A stretch of 64,000 bases of DNA from Paenibacillus xylanexedens (GTDB lineage: Bacteria > Bacillota > Bacilli > Paenibacillales > Paenibacillaceae): the NCBI RefSeq assembly GCF_017874615.1, contig NZ_JAGIKV010000018.1, positions 87,926-151,925 on the forward strand. The letters are read 5' to 3'. A program made the translations under genes and the position numbers. Below, piece after piece: positions 16,342-25,989 of this stretch. Under the pieces are notes generated by a model. That model searched no databases. It was not told the DNA's origin and saw only the letters and a program-made list of their open reading frames with translations. Each line of letters begins with the position of its first letter. Positions within the stretch are counted from its first letter, which is position 1.

Positions 16342-19062
16342 TTATTTGGCTACAACATGTGCAATGACGCGGCCCTTTTCGTACGTGACAGTCACGTCAT
16401 AACCATCTGCCGTTACACTGTCGAATTCACCTGTAATTCCATTAGCCGTGATTAACGTAATATCTTTGGCACCTTCAATCTTATGCTTGGACAAGTCGAG
16501 TTTGAGACTTCCTCCATCAATATAGAGCTTTCTGCCGACATTCAGTTGACTGTTGTTGTCAGCCACTACCAATTCCAACGTACCGTTATCCATGGTAAAG
16601 TTTCTATTTAAGTTGAGTGCTCCGTCGACATCGACGACAACTGTTCCATTTTCTACATACAGATCACCTGTACCAAAAGCAGTTTCAGATTCAGCTACCA
16701 GCGTTCCTGCTTGCAGTAATGTTCCGCCAGTGTAGCTATTTTTCCCTGTCAATGTAAGGGTGCCTGTCCCCTTTTTCGTGAGCATTCCACTACCGGTGAT
16801 ATCATTTCTCCACCAGTCTTGTGCATTGAAGCGCCCTTTGGAAGCGTCCATATCCACAGTTACATTGTTCAAGAATGCGCCGTAGCCATCCGCAGCCGTG
16901 ACCAGATCAATTCTACCCCAGCCCTTGGATTCATCCAGTACAGGATATCCAGAGTCAATGGATGTTGTATACAATACTTGTCTGCGTTGCTCATCTGTTA
17001 AATACGGTTGACGTGTTTCTAACAGGGCTTCTGCTCCTTGCGGTACAACTGGAGCCAAACCTTTGGTTCCGGTTTGTGGTAGACCGTAAGTCATCTTTTC
17101 TCTATAGAAGGCTTTATTGGCATCATGATCTTCCCATTTGTGTTCATCGTAAGCACTCTTGAACGTGTAATCCTCAGTTACGGTGTGTGCATACTCATAC
17201 AGACTCAACTTTTTTTCCTTGGCTGCAGCTCCAAATACTTCTCCTGCATTCTCATAACCTTTCTCTAACACATCTTTGTTCTCAGCCTGATTAAGTGCAT
17301 ATGCAGCCATGGCTGTGGATTGTATTCTTCCTCCGATAACATCAAGCGGTGAGTGCATCCCCGTTACAATTCGATTCTCGCCCAACTGAGCTGCTCTCGT
17401 TAACAATTCAGTGAATCGTTCTGGTGTAGCGTATGCCAAAGGAAATACGGATAAGTAAGCTGCACTGGTATGTCCGCTCGGAAATGCGCCATCTTTCCCT
17501 CTTCCATCCTCAGCGATTCGTTTGACATAAGTTAACGCAGGAATAAGTTTAACGTTAGTTTCGTATTGCTGGTAATGTTTTTCTCCTGTTGATTTGGTGC
17601 CGCCTGAAGCCAAAGGTACTTCTTTTTTCTCACCTTCGCCCAAGGTTTCCCATACAGGCAGTCCTTTGCTGTCAACAACTTCTTTCACTTCTCCATTGGA
17701 ATTCATTCTCCACGGTCTAGGGGAAGAGTAGAAATATTTAGAGGGATTAGATGAGGCAGGAATTTTGAATCGAACCAGATCAACTAAATGAACCAAGTCT
17801 GCAAGTTCCGTCTTTGCTTCCCAATCTCCAATGCCTTGGCTTTCATCTTCCACTGTTTCTTCGGTCAATACCACATTCATCTCGTCCACCGTTCGTTCAA
17901 CGTTTGTCTTTGGCTTGATGATATCTACATACGTGTTAGCCAACGGACCAAAGCCCTCCATCACGCTATAGATCTTATCTCTTTGGTCATCATAATAGGC
18001 TGCCAATGTCTCTTCACCTGTGCGATTTTGCGTGACCTTTTCTACATATTTGATATTGGCTTCCCAAGTCGCTTTGTTTCGGATCTCTTCATTTGCATAT
18101 GTTTTCTGATCAGCAACAGCTACGGTTGGATCATTCTTAAAGCCGTCATAATATGGAGTCGGTCCATCTCCATACTTTGCATTTTTCCCGTCAGCTCCAA
18201 TTTTAGTTGCCGCTGTTCCATCTCTCCAATCCGCTAGGTTCATGGACCATACTTGATCAAAACCGTCCAAAATATCAATAAACGGATTGGTTTCCACAAT
18301 ATTTTTCAAGGTGTCGTCTCCGGCATTGGCTCCGTGCTTCACGGCGGACAACCGAGCTTCATCTGCCGGGGGATTAACATTCAGTGCGGTTGCCGTTCCT
18401 TTTGGCTTAGCTGGTTTGGCAGCTGTAGTAGCATCTGTTTCCACAGCTTTAACGAGCGCAGACACCACTTCGGCACGAGTAATGGAATGAAGCGGTTTGA
18501 AGGTTCCATCTGCATATCCGGAGATAATTTTCGCTGCTACCGCTCCACCTACAGCTCCCTTGCTCCACGCCGCTATAGACGATGAATCGCTAAATACATT
18601 CGCTGCTGTTTCATTTAACTCCAGATTCAAAATGCCAGCGATCACTTTAGCTGCTTCTTGACGGGTGATCGAATCTTGCGGCTTCATTGTGCCATCGGTG
18701 TATCCATCTATATATCCATTCGCATTTGCAATAGAAATTGCTTCGTAATACCATGCACTCTCAGACACATCGTTAAAAGTAATTTTAGCTTGTCCGGAAT
18801 ATCCAAAAGCACCGTTTACCAAATTCATAAATTCTGCTCTGGTAATATACGTATTCGGTTTGAATGAATGATCCAGGTAACCTCGAATTAATCCTTTATC
18901 ACCCCATGCTTGAATATTCGCTTCCGCCCAGTGTCCCTTAATATCAGAGAACTGAATCTTCTGATCGGCTGCAAAACTCTTCTCTGCAAATGTCGGACCT
19001 ACCATAGACAACATTAGAAGTAATGCCAGTGACTTTTTAAGTGGTTTTCTCATGGCTTGCAA
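16342..19062 (-). CDS. Cell-surface PAP2-type phosphatase with three SLH domains and autotransporter-type beta repeat
   Basis: About 906 residues from TTG 19062 (GGGAG seven bases upstream); ATG 19053 is an alternative. After the signal peptide come three SLH modules (FSDIKGHWAEANIQAWGDKG; FNDVSESAWYYEA; FSDSSSIAAWSKGAV) that anchor proteins to secondary cell-wall polymer. The central region is a PAP2/vanadium-haloperoxidase-type acid phosphatase with its three motifs: SSPRPW, GAFPSGHTSA and ENRIVTGMHSPLDVIGGR. The C-terminal 160 residues hold an autotransporter-associated beta-strand repeat (GTGTLTLTGKNSYTGGTLLQ). It should hydrolyse phosphoesters at the cell surface. It is monocistronic and convergent with its left neighbour. 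Confidence 0.93.
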   Translation of the reverse strand: MQAMRKPLKKSLALLLMLSMVGPTFAEKSFAADQKIQFSDIKGHWAEANIQAWGDKGLIRGYLDHSFKPNTYITRAEFMNLVNGAFGYSGQAKITFNDVSESAWYYEAISIANANGYIDGYTDGTMKPQDSITRQEAAKVIAGILNLELNETAANVFSDSSSIAAWSKGAVGGAVAAKIISGYADGTFKPLHSITRAEVVSALVKAVETDATTAAKPAKPKGTATALNVNPPADEARLSAVKHGANAGDDTLKNIVETNPFIDILDGFDQVWSMNLADWRDGTAATKIGADGKNAKYGDGPTPYYDGFKNDPTVAVADQKTYANEEIRNKATWEANIKYVEKVTQNRTGEETLAAYYDDQRDKIYSVMEGFGPLANTYVDIIKPKTNVERTVDEMNVVLTEETVEDESQGIGDWEAKTELADLVHLVDLVRFKIPASSNPSKYFYSSPRPWRMNSNGEVKEVVDSKGLPVWETLGEGEKKEVPLASGGTKSTGEKHYQQYETNVKLIPALTYVKRIAEDGRGKDGAFPSGHTSAAYLSVFPLAYATPERFTELLTRAAQLGENRIVTGMHSPLDVIGGRIQSTAMAAYALNQAENKDVLEKGYENAGEVFGAAAKEKKLSLYEYAHTVTEDYTFKSAYDEHKWEDHDANKAFYREKMTYGLPQTGTKGLAPVVPQGAEALLETRQPYLTDEQRRQVLYTTSIDSGYPVLDESKGWGRIDLVTAADGYGAFLNNVTVDMDASKGRFNAQDWWRNDITGSGMLTKKGTGTLTLTGKNSYTGGTLLQAGTLVAESETAFGTGDLYVENGTVVVDVDGALNLNRNFTMDNGTLELVVADNNSQLNVGRKLYIDGGSLKLDLSKHKIEGAKDITLITANGITGEFDSVTADGYDVTVTYEKGRVIAHVVAK

Positions 19063-19416
19063 ATACACGCTCCCATTATGGTAAATTATTTTTTGCTTCT
19101 GCATCTGCAAATGAGTAAGAAAGACTCTATACAGATGTCTGATCTGCCGTTACTGTAGCATTAGGGAGCGTTTCGCATCTATAGAACAAATTCCGTTTTA
19201 TATCAAAATCGTACGTTCCGGAGCTTATATGCCAAGAAAAATGGAGTTAGATACTACATTTATCAATTAAAATACCTGCTTTTGTAAACGCTTTATTAAC
19301 TGAAAGTAAATTATGGAGTGGGAGTTTGTTAAATTTCGATCAACATGATTTCTAGTCCTCGGCCTGCTATATAATGATGAAGTTGTTTAGAAAAGAGACA
19401 TGAAGGGGGAAAAAGA

Positions 19417-21738
19417 ATTCATAAGCCATTTCAAACTGTAAGATCCAAGATGGTTCTTTCCTACCTTGCTGTTGTTCTTGTCATTGCGCTTCTTTTCGGC
19501 TCCATTCTATACCTCTTCTTCTCCCATCAATACAGCAAAGAGATTCGAATCAATAATCAGCTGTCACTGAAAAGCACTGTCAATTATATTGAGAGCTCCG
19601 TTATCCAGAAGGTGAATCAGGTCTATCTGTCCCTGGCACTCGGTAACGCCGCTAGTATCGATTTAGATAGCTTAAAAGGAAACCATAGCAAAATCCTGGA
19701 CATCGAACAGTCCCTCAAAAATATGGTACAAAATTACTCCGATCTCATTGAAGCTATTCATGTGTACGATACGAAGAACCACTTCATCGTCTCATCTGTA
19801 TATGGGCTATTGCTCTATGAGGACACGCCTTCGAGTGTGGATCATACGACGGATTGGATTACTGCGATGAAAGAGACTCCAGAAAGCTCCTTATGGATGA
19901 AGACCCGCATGGTGCCTCAGGATGTTTATATCGAATCACGGGAACAGGGCAAGATGAGTCCTCTAATTTCCTATGTCCATAGTTACCCGTTTCAATCGTC
20001 TGGACAAGACAGTAAGGCCATGATTGCGATTGATATCAAAGAATCAGCGATCAGTCAGATCATTAAAAATATGCTCCCTGCTGACTATGCGAATACATTG
20101 ATCATCGATCAGGACGGAACTGTCATATCTGCCGCGGACAAAACGTTGATAGGCAGCTCCACGGAGGAGAATCTGACGCAGTCGCTGCTCACCTTTCATT
20201 CTTCAGATGAGCGCTTCACACCTGTATTTAACTATGACTCTCATGTGGTTACCCAAGATCAATTTAAAGGAAATGCATGGAGAATCTACACAACCACACC
20301 TAATGAAAGCTTCTATTATAAATTGGATAGCTTGAAGGAGATTTCGGTTCTTCTCGGTTTATTGGCTGTTGCGGTTGGAATAGCGATGTCGTCCATCTTT
20401 ACCAGGGCCAACTATAGTCCTCTTAAACGAATCATGAATAACATCAAGAGCCGGATGGATAGCCCAACCAGCTTAAAGCAGGACGAATATCGTTTCATCG
20501 ATACAACGTTTAACAGTCTGTCCAATAAAGTTGATAGTCTTGAAGAAACCTTACAGGCCAATCACAGAATGATTAAGCATAGTATCATGCTCAATATGTT
20601 AAATAATCGATTTACACCCGAGGAACTTACGGAACAGCTCCAGTCTGTTCACATTTCAATGGCCTACTCTCGCTTCCGTTGCATCGTCATTGACCCTGTC
20701 AATGAGAAGTGGAAGGATCTGCAGCCACGACAGTTGCAGCATACGTTGTATACGATGATCCAGCAACTGGAGATCGCAGAAATGGATGGAACTCAACTGC
20801 TGGCAGAGGAATTGCAGGATCACAAAATAGCAGTAATTATCTGTACCAACCAACCCGCAGAACCTCTCTCTGATCACATTGTAGACTTTATTCACGCTGA
20901 GGCGCGCAGCAGATTTGGTCTGGAATTTGTACTATCGTTAGGCGGATGGGTAGAACACTTCACGAAGATTCACACAAGCTATCATCAGGCGAATACCCTG
21001 ATTCGATACAGCTACTTCTTCCCCGAGCAATCTGCTATTCAGGATCTTGATCTTCTGAACAGGGAAGCCAGCAGTTTGGAAATCCCGGAGTCATACCTCG
21101 TAAACTTTGAAAAGAAATTGCAGACTCGGGATGTGCAAGGTACGGTTCAGGCCATTCAGGAATTGGTCGCGACAATAAAGGAAGGCCCCTATTCCGCCGA
21201 ATACAGTCGGATCATCTTATTAAAAACGGTATCTATTTACGCTGAGTGTATTAATCAGGTGCGCCTGCAACCCACCGAGGCGAGTTCATTGAATATGTAC
21301 AAGCAATTTTCATTGTTCTACAATATCAACCGATACTCGGAATGGATGATTCATCTCGTGACCGAATTTGTGATGCAGATGGAGAAGCGAAGCGAGGTAC
21401 GAAGTGTGGATACCATCTCGGCTGTCAAAGCCTATATTCACGAGCACTTATCAGGCGATCTCACGCTGGATCATGTCTCAGAGCAAGTATTCATCAGCCC
21501 TAAATATCTGAGTAAACTTTTCAAGGAAGAAACCGGGATTGTTTATTCCGAATATGTTACGAATCAGAGAATGGAACGCGCACGGGAACTCATGACACAG
21601 CGTGAAATTACGGTTGAGCAGGTCGCAAGTACGGTCGGTTACCGTACCCCTGCCTATTTCATTAAGAAGTTCAAAGAAATTCACGGCTGTACACCAAAAA
21701 ACTTCATGCGCAATCTAATGGAGCAGGGATCTATATAG
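19417..21738 (+). CDS. Membrane-anchored AraC-family regulator with extracellular sensor (possible ATT start)
   Basis: About 773 residues. A membrane helix near the N-terminus, an extracellular Cache-like sensor of about 270 residues and a second helix (VLLGLLAVAVGIAMSSIF) are followed by a HAMP-like linker, a central region and a C-terminal double HTH of AraC type (LTLDHVSEQVFISPKYLSKL; RMERARELM..VEQVASTVGY). Such proteins typically control sugar-uptake genes nearby. The first ATG (19450) has no ribosome site, but ATT at 19417 lies seven bases after AAGGGGG and restores IHKPFQTVRSK before the helix, a common start in this family. The orphan solute-binding lipoprotein just downstream is its likely target. 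Confidence 0.88.
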   Translation: MHKPFQTVRSKMVLSYLAVVLVIALLFGSILYLFFSHQYSKEIRINNQLSLKSTVNYIESSVIQKVNQVYLSLALGNAASIDLDSLKGNHSKILDIEQSLKNMVQNYSDLIEAIHVYDTKNHFIVSSVYGLLLYEDTPSSVDHTTDWITAMKETPESSLWMKTRMVPQDVYIESREQGKMSPLISYVHSYPFQSSGQDSKAMIAIDIKESAISQIIKNMLPADYANTLIIDQDGTVISAADKTLIGSSTEENLTQSLLTFHSSDERFTPVFNYDSHVVTQDQFKGNAWRIYTTTPNESFYYKLDSLKEISVLLGLLAVAVGIAMSSIFTRANYSPLKRIMNNIKSRMDSPTSLKQDEYRFIDTTFNSLSNKVDSLEETLQANHRMIKHSIMLNMLNNRFTPEELTEQLQSVHISMAYSRFRCIVIDPVNEKWKDLQPRQLQHTLYTMIQQLEIAEMDGTQLLAEELQDHKIAVIICTNQPAEPLSDHIVDFIHAEARSRFGLEFVLSLGGWVEHFTKIHTSYHQANTLIRYSYFFPEQSAIQDLDLLNREASSLEIPESYLVNFEKKLQTRDVQGTVQAIQELVATIKEGPYSAEYSRIILLKTVSIYAECINQVRLQPTEASSLNMYKQFSLFYNINRYSEWMIHLVTEFVMQMEKRSEVRSVDTISAVKAYIHEHLSGDLTLDHVSEQVFISPKYLSKLFKEETGIVYSEYVTNQRMERARELMTQREITVEQVASTVGYRTPAYFIKKFKEIHGCTPKNFMRNLMEQGSI

Positions 21739-21741
21739 GAT

Positions 21742-21962
21742 CAATTTAACATTTACACAAAAACGGAGAGGACAGAAAGAACCTGAAGAAGCGAAGCGTT
21801 CGCCTAAAAGCTTTCTGAAAGAAAGCTGCTTCGGAAGCATACGCTATTCCCGGATTTCTCCCTTTAGAGAAGGGATCAAAAGAAATCTGGGAATAACAGC
21901 GATCGGAAGGTTATTCTGTCATCGGAGTGTCCGTGTAAATATTCTTTGATTAAACCTATATA
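21742..21962. repeat. Dispersed repeat family 1, copy B
   Basis: It shares with copy A the left block GAGAGGACAGAAAGAACCTG, one 46-bp unit (TTCGCCTAAAAGCTTTCTG...GGAAGCATACGCTA), and the right block AACAGCGATCGGAAGGTT through TGTAAATATTCTTTGATTAA. It lies between the AraC-type regulator and the lipoprotein gene and ends about 28 bases before the latter's ATG. Confidence 0.85.
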
Positions 21963-21989
21963 GAATTTAAAATTAGTAAAGGAGCTGCT

Positions 21990-23630
21990 ATGAACCTTAA
22001 CCTTTCAAGAAAGTTATGTCTATATTCCGCAATGCTCCTCCTTCTCGTATTTACAAGTGGGTGTACCTTTTTAGGGAGAGAAACAGCACAAGTGCAACAG
22101 CAGGACCATCTAGCAAGTGCTGAGAAGGAGACAGCACCGCAGTATACGATATCCTGGACCATGCATCAAAATATCCCTGTTCCTGAAGACGCCGAGATGA
22201 TTGCATATATTGAGGATCGGTTTGATGTCGATCTGGAGGTGTGGAATCTTGAGAACAAGCGGTACGAGGAACTGCTGGACCTGGAGCTTGCTCAAGGGAA
22301 AATACCCGATCTGTTCCGAATCAGACAACCGCATGATCTGCTTAAGTATCAAATGCAAGGGGTCTTAGCGGAAATCTCCCCGGAAGTCCTTGAACAATAT
22401 GCGCCAAATATCGTACAGCGAATTCGCGATTATGATTCACGTTATTTAGAGTATGGAAAAATAAACGGTGGCTTATATGGAATTCCGGCTATTAATCAGA
22501 CCAACATCTATCGAACCCCTGTTGTATACCGAGAGGACTGGCTTAAGCAGCTTGGTCTGGAGGTGCCAAAAACATTAGATGAATTTGAAACGGTTATGTA
22601 TGCTTTTGCCAAAGATGATCCAGACGGAAATGGTAAACAGGATACGTATGGCCTATCCAGAGAGGGCTTAAATGTCGTGTTTGGCGCTTTTGGACAGTCC
22701 GTTTTCACCGAGCAACTGTATTTTAATGAAAAAAAAAACCAACTTGTGATCGGTGCTTTGGAGCCTGAGATGAAAAAAGCATTGGCTTATATGCAAAAGT
22801 GGTATCGGGACGGAATTATCGACCCTGAGTTCATAACCGGCGAAAATAAAGGCGGCTATAAACATCTATCCCATGCTTTTATTAATGGAAAAATTGGGAT
22901 GACCTCGATGGGCAACTATTATCATTGGAATCAAGAGGGAGACTACAGTGTCCTTAATGAAAATGGCCAAGAAACCCCTGTGGGAGCCTCGTTCAATGTT
23001 AATGAGCTGTTACAGAAAAACGCAACTGCAGAGGTTGTATTTGGTTCTCCTGTTATTGGTCCTGATGGACATAGCGGTTCAAAAGGGAACAATCTGCTGA
23101 TGAATTTTATTGCTATAGGAGCTGAGGCTGCGAAGGAGCCGGGAAAACTGGAGAAAATTTTGGAGATACTCGATTATGTAAGTGCCAACCCCGATCCGGA
23201 GGAGCAGATCAAAATGGAGTATGGCCTTCCAGGAAAACACTGGAATTGGAGCGCTGAAGATTCAAACTCGTTCCATTTACTTTACCCATACAACAGAATG
23301 GAGAATTATATTAATATGATCGGCTCAAGTATCGGCATGACGGTTCCAGGTACACCCTCGGACAAACGTGAACAGTGGGCTGCATCTGCAGGGTTGACGG
23401 AGAATGGTATCTATAATCGCCTGGAGGTTGCAACCCCTGCCCTGATTCAATATTCATCTGAATTGATTCGCATGAGAGACAGAGCGTACATCTCCATCAT
23501 CACTGGCGATCAGCCTGTGGGGTATTTCGATACCTTTGTGAAAGAATTCATGGATGCAGGTGGGCAACAGGTATTGCTTGAAGCGAATCATTGGTATAAG
23601 GAGCATATGGAGACAAGTCGCGCACAATAA
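21990..23630 (+). CDS. Extracellular solute-binding lipoprotein (sugar ABC transporter family 1, LplA-like)
   Basis: A 546-residue lipoprotein: signal peptide with lipobox TSGC at about residue 25, then a family-1-type solute-binding fold with the LYGIPAINQTNIYRTPVVYR and DPDGNGKQDTYGLS motifs seen in LplA-like proteins of Paenibacillus, which deliver oligosaccharides or glycosides to membrane permeases. AAAGGAGC precedes the ATG. No permease or ATPase gene is in the neighbourhood, so it must share a transporter encoded elsewhere or act as a sensor partner of the membrane AraC regulator upstream. Confidence 0.9.
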   Translation: MNLNLSRKLCLYSAMLLLLVFTSGCTFLGRETAQVQQQDHLASAEKETAPQYTISWTMHQNIPVPEDAEMIAYIEDRFDVDLEVWNLENKRYEELLDLELAQGKIPDLFRIRQPHDLLKYQMQGVLAEISPEVLEQYAPNIVQRIRDYDSRYLEYGKINGGLYGIPAINQTNIYRTPVVYREDWLKQLGLEVPKTLDEFETVMYAFAKDDPDGNGKQDTYGLSREGLNVVFGAFGQSVFTEQLYFNEKKNQLVIGALEPEMKKALAYMQKWYRDGIIDPEFITGENKGGYKHLSHAFINGKIGMTSMGNYYHWNQEGDYSVLNENGQETPVGASFNVNELLQKNATAEVVFGSPVIGPDGHSGSKGNNLLMNFIAIGAEAAKEPGKLEKILEILDYVSANPDPEEQIKMEYGLPGKHWNWSAEDSNSFHLLYPYNRMENYINMIGSSIGMTVPGTPSDKREQWAASAGLTENGIYNRLEVATPALIQYSSELIRMRDRAYISIITGDQPVGYFDTFVKEFMDAGGQQVLLEANHWYKEHMETSRAQ

Positions 23631-23726
23631 GTAGGAAGATCTGGAACATGCACTTCCCATGAGTTTCTGAAAAGTATACATTTGTGTGTTTCTATGCACC
23701 TATCTTCGCTTCCCTCACGTCACTCT

Positions 23727-23966
23727 CTATCCCTTTGCACTCGCATTTGATCCGCGTAGTGAACGGGCTGAACTGCTTCGTGCCGTGCTTCCGGATTTGG
23801 AGGCGCTGCCTGAGGGCGTGTTTTCAAAACGCTTGCGTTCGGTCCGCTCCATCTGCACAATCTGACCTTCGTGCACCACGATATGCAAAGAACCAAACTC
23901 CATGTCATTCAGCTGTCCGGCAATTCGGTCCAACCATACCTCATCCACTTTTAACGGCTTAGCCAT
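23727..23966 (-). CDS. yezD: YezD-family small protein (DUF2292)
   Basis: A 79-residue protein from ATG 23966 behind GAGGAGG. The first 46 residues (VDEVWLDRIAGQLNDMEFGS and IVVHEGQIVQMERTERKRF) are the DUF2292/YezD domain, a small fold that recurs beside sulfate- and cysteine-assimilation genes. The last 30 residues are a low-complexity Ser/Ala/Gly/Lys tail. It is the last gene of the sulfate transporter operon, about 150 bases after cysW. Its biochemical role is not known. Confidence 0.8.
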   Translation of the reverse strand: MAKPLKVDEVWLDRIAGQLNDMEFGSLHIVVHEGQIVQMERTERKRFENTPSGSASKSGSTARSSSARSLRGSNASAKG

Positions 23967-24122
23967 AGAGCCGCCTCCTCTTCTCGGGCTATTGCCCGCC
24001 ATATTCCTAAGTACGCTGTCATCCAACGGATTTATAAATCATTCTTATCCAACCTATATACTTGGTTTATACATTAGCAGGGCTTCCAGTAGCTGTCAAT
24101 CTGTATTTTCTTCTTCTCATCA

Positions 24123-25007
24123 TCACTTTTCTGAAACGGCTTTGTGTCCAAGCCAGCTCTTGAGCAGCAACGTGGCGAGAGCCAGAATCAGGAGCAGGGA
24201 TGCTACGGCAAACGAAGCCGAGAATTGATATTCGTTATACAAAATCTCCACATGAAGTGGTAACGTATTGGTCTCCCCGCGGATATGTCCGGACACCACA
24301 GATACGGCTCCGAACTCACCCATAGCACGAGCATTACACAGAATAATGCCGTACAGCAGCCCCCATTTGATGTTGGGCAAGGTTACACTCCAGAAGATTC
24401 GCCACCCGGAAGCACCCAGCGTAACCGCCGCTTCCTCTTCCCGGGTTCCCTGGTCCTCCATTAATGGAATCAACTCCCTGGCTACAAAGGGGAAGGTAAT
24501 AAACAACGTTGCAATGACAATGCCTGGCAGCGCAAAAATGATTTTGATATCATGTTCGGACAGCCACGGCCCAAACCACCCATTTGAACCAAAGACCAAT
24601 ACAAAGATCAACCCGCCCACCACAGGCGAGATGGAAAAGGGAAGATCAATCAGGGTGATCATAAGTCCCTTGCCCTTGAACTGGAATTTGGTAATGACCC
24701 ATGCAGCGGCCACACCAAATATCGTATTCAGCGGTACGGTAATCACCGCAACTAATAACGTGAGTTTCAGTGCAGACATGGCATCCGGCTCGGTAAGAGC
24801 CGCGATGTACACACCCCAGCCCTGCTTCAACGCCTCCATGAGCACAATGGCCAGTGGCAAAATAAGCAGCCATATGAGTACCAGGCTTGCCAGTCCAATC
24901 AACAACCATTTGACCCATGGAGCCTCCGTTGTTGCACGGTTAGTTCCACGCCCGGTCTTTACGGGTGGAACAGGGCTCAGTGGGATAGAACCCGCCATAT
25001 GCTGCAC
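24123..25007 (-). CDS. cysW: Sulfate ABC transporter permease CysW
   Basis: A 294-residue inner-membrane permease with six predicted helices and the ATPase-contact EAA loop EEEAAVTLGASGWRIFWSVT. The run DLPFSISPVVGGLIFVLVFG is typical of CysW. It forms the membrane channel with CysT. It is third in the operon sbp-cysT-cysW-yezD, about 60 bases after cysT. No cysA ATPase gene is present in the window. Confidence 0.95.
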   Translation of the reverse strand: MQHMAGSIPLSPVPPVKTGRGTNRATTEAPWVKWLLIGLASLVLIWLLILPLAIVLMEALKQGWGVYIAALTEPDAMSALKLTLLVAVITVPLNTIFGVAAAWVITKFQFKGKGLMITLIDLPFSISPVVGGLIFVLVFGSNGWFGPWLSEHDIKIIFALPGIVIATLFITFPFVARELIPLMEDQGTREEEAAVTLGASGWRIFWSVTLPNIKWGLLYGIILCNARAMGEFGAVSVVSGHIRGETNTLPLHVEILYNEYQFSASFAVASLLLILALATLLLKSWLGHKAVSEK

Positions 25008-25065
25008 CTCCTTTGGTTTCGGTGAGTGACGTCTTTTAATATCCTTATTCCACCATGCTTCATTG

Positions 25066-25902
25066 TCATGCTCTGCCCGCCTTTCGGCTCCAACGTTGCA
25101 AGGAATTAATGATCAGTAGCAGAATGAAAGAAACCAGAAGTAACAGCAAAGCTACAGCTGTAGCGCCTGCATAATCGAACTGCTCCAGCTTGGCCATGAT
25201 CAGCAAGGGGGCAATCTCCGTTTTCATCGGCATATTACCTGAGATAAACACAACCGAGCCATATTCGCCAATGCCCCGGGCAAATGCCAGAGCAAAACCC
25301 GTCAGCAGCGGTGGAATCAGATCTGGCAACAGAATCGTGCGGAATATCCGCCATCTTCCTGCCCCCAGTGTAGCAGCCGCCTCTTCCACCTCTGCCTCCA
25401 GCTCCTCCAACACCGGTTGCACCGTGCGAACTACAAACGGAATTCCAATAAACATCAGCGCCAGCGTAATCCCGGCCTGTGAATAGGCGAGCTTGATGCC
25501 CAAAGGTTCTACAAACTGCCCAATCCAGCCATTGCCGGCATAGATCGCCGTAAGAGCAACCCCTGCTACCGCTGTCGGCAAGGCAAAAGGCAGATCAATG
25601 ACCGCATCAAACAACCTTTTGCCCGGAAATTCATACCGAACAAGCACCCATGCCAGGAGTAACCCCAGCACGAGATCAATCAGCGCCGCTGCACCTGCGG
25701 TCAGGAAGCTGACCTGGAAGGAAGCCAGTACCCTGGGGTTGGTCGCAACCTCAATCATGGTTGCCCACGTCAACCCTGTGGAGTTAAACAACAGCGCAGC
25801 CAGTGGAATAAGTACAACCAGGCTCAGGTAGAACACACTGTAACCCATCGTTAATCCAAATCCCGGCAATGTGCGTCTCCGCGCCACAACCACCTTGCTC
25901 AT
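25066..25902 (-). CDS. cysT: Sulfate ABC transporter permease CysT
   Basis: A 278-residue permease, the usual size, with six membrane segments and EAA loop EEAAATLGAGRWRIFRTILL. FDAVIDLPFALPTAVAGVAL and GEYGSVVFISGNMP are conserved CysT/CysU stretches. It is second in the sulfate operon, 87 bases downstream of the binding protein. Confidence 0.95.
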   Translation of the reverse strand: MSKVVVARRRTLPGFGLTMGYSVFYLSLVVLIPLAALLFNSTGLTWATMIEVATNPRVLASFQVSFLTAGAAALIDLVLGLLLAWVLVRYEFPGKRLFDAVIDLPFALPTAVAGVALTAIYAGNGWIGQFVEPLGIKLAYSQAGITLALMFIGIPFVVRTVQPVLEELEAEVEEAAATLGAGRWRIFRTILLPDLIPPLLTGFALAFARGIGEYGSVVFISGNMPMKTEIAPLLIMAKLEQFDYAGATAVALLLLLVSFILLLIINSLQRWSRKAGRA

Positions 25903-25989
25903 GCACGTTCATCCTCTCTGCCTTCAGCCGGTAAGGCTGGTTGGCCGCTCACAGCGCGATTGATCGGGTGTTCATTGAACAGAGCAACC

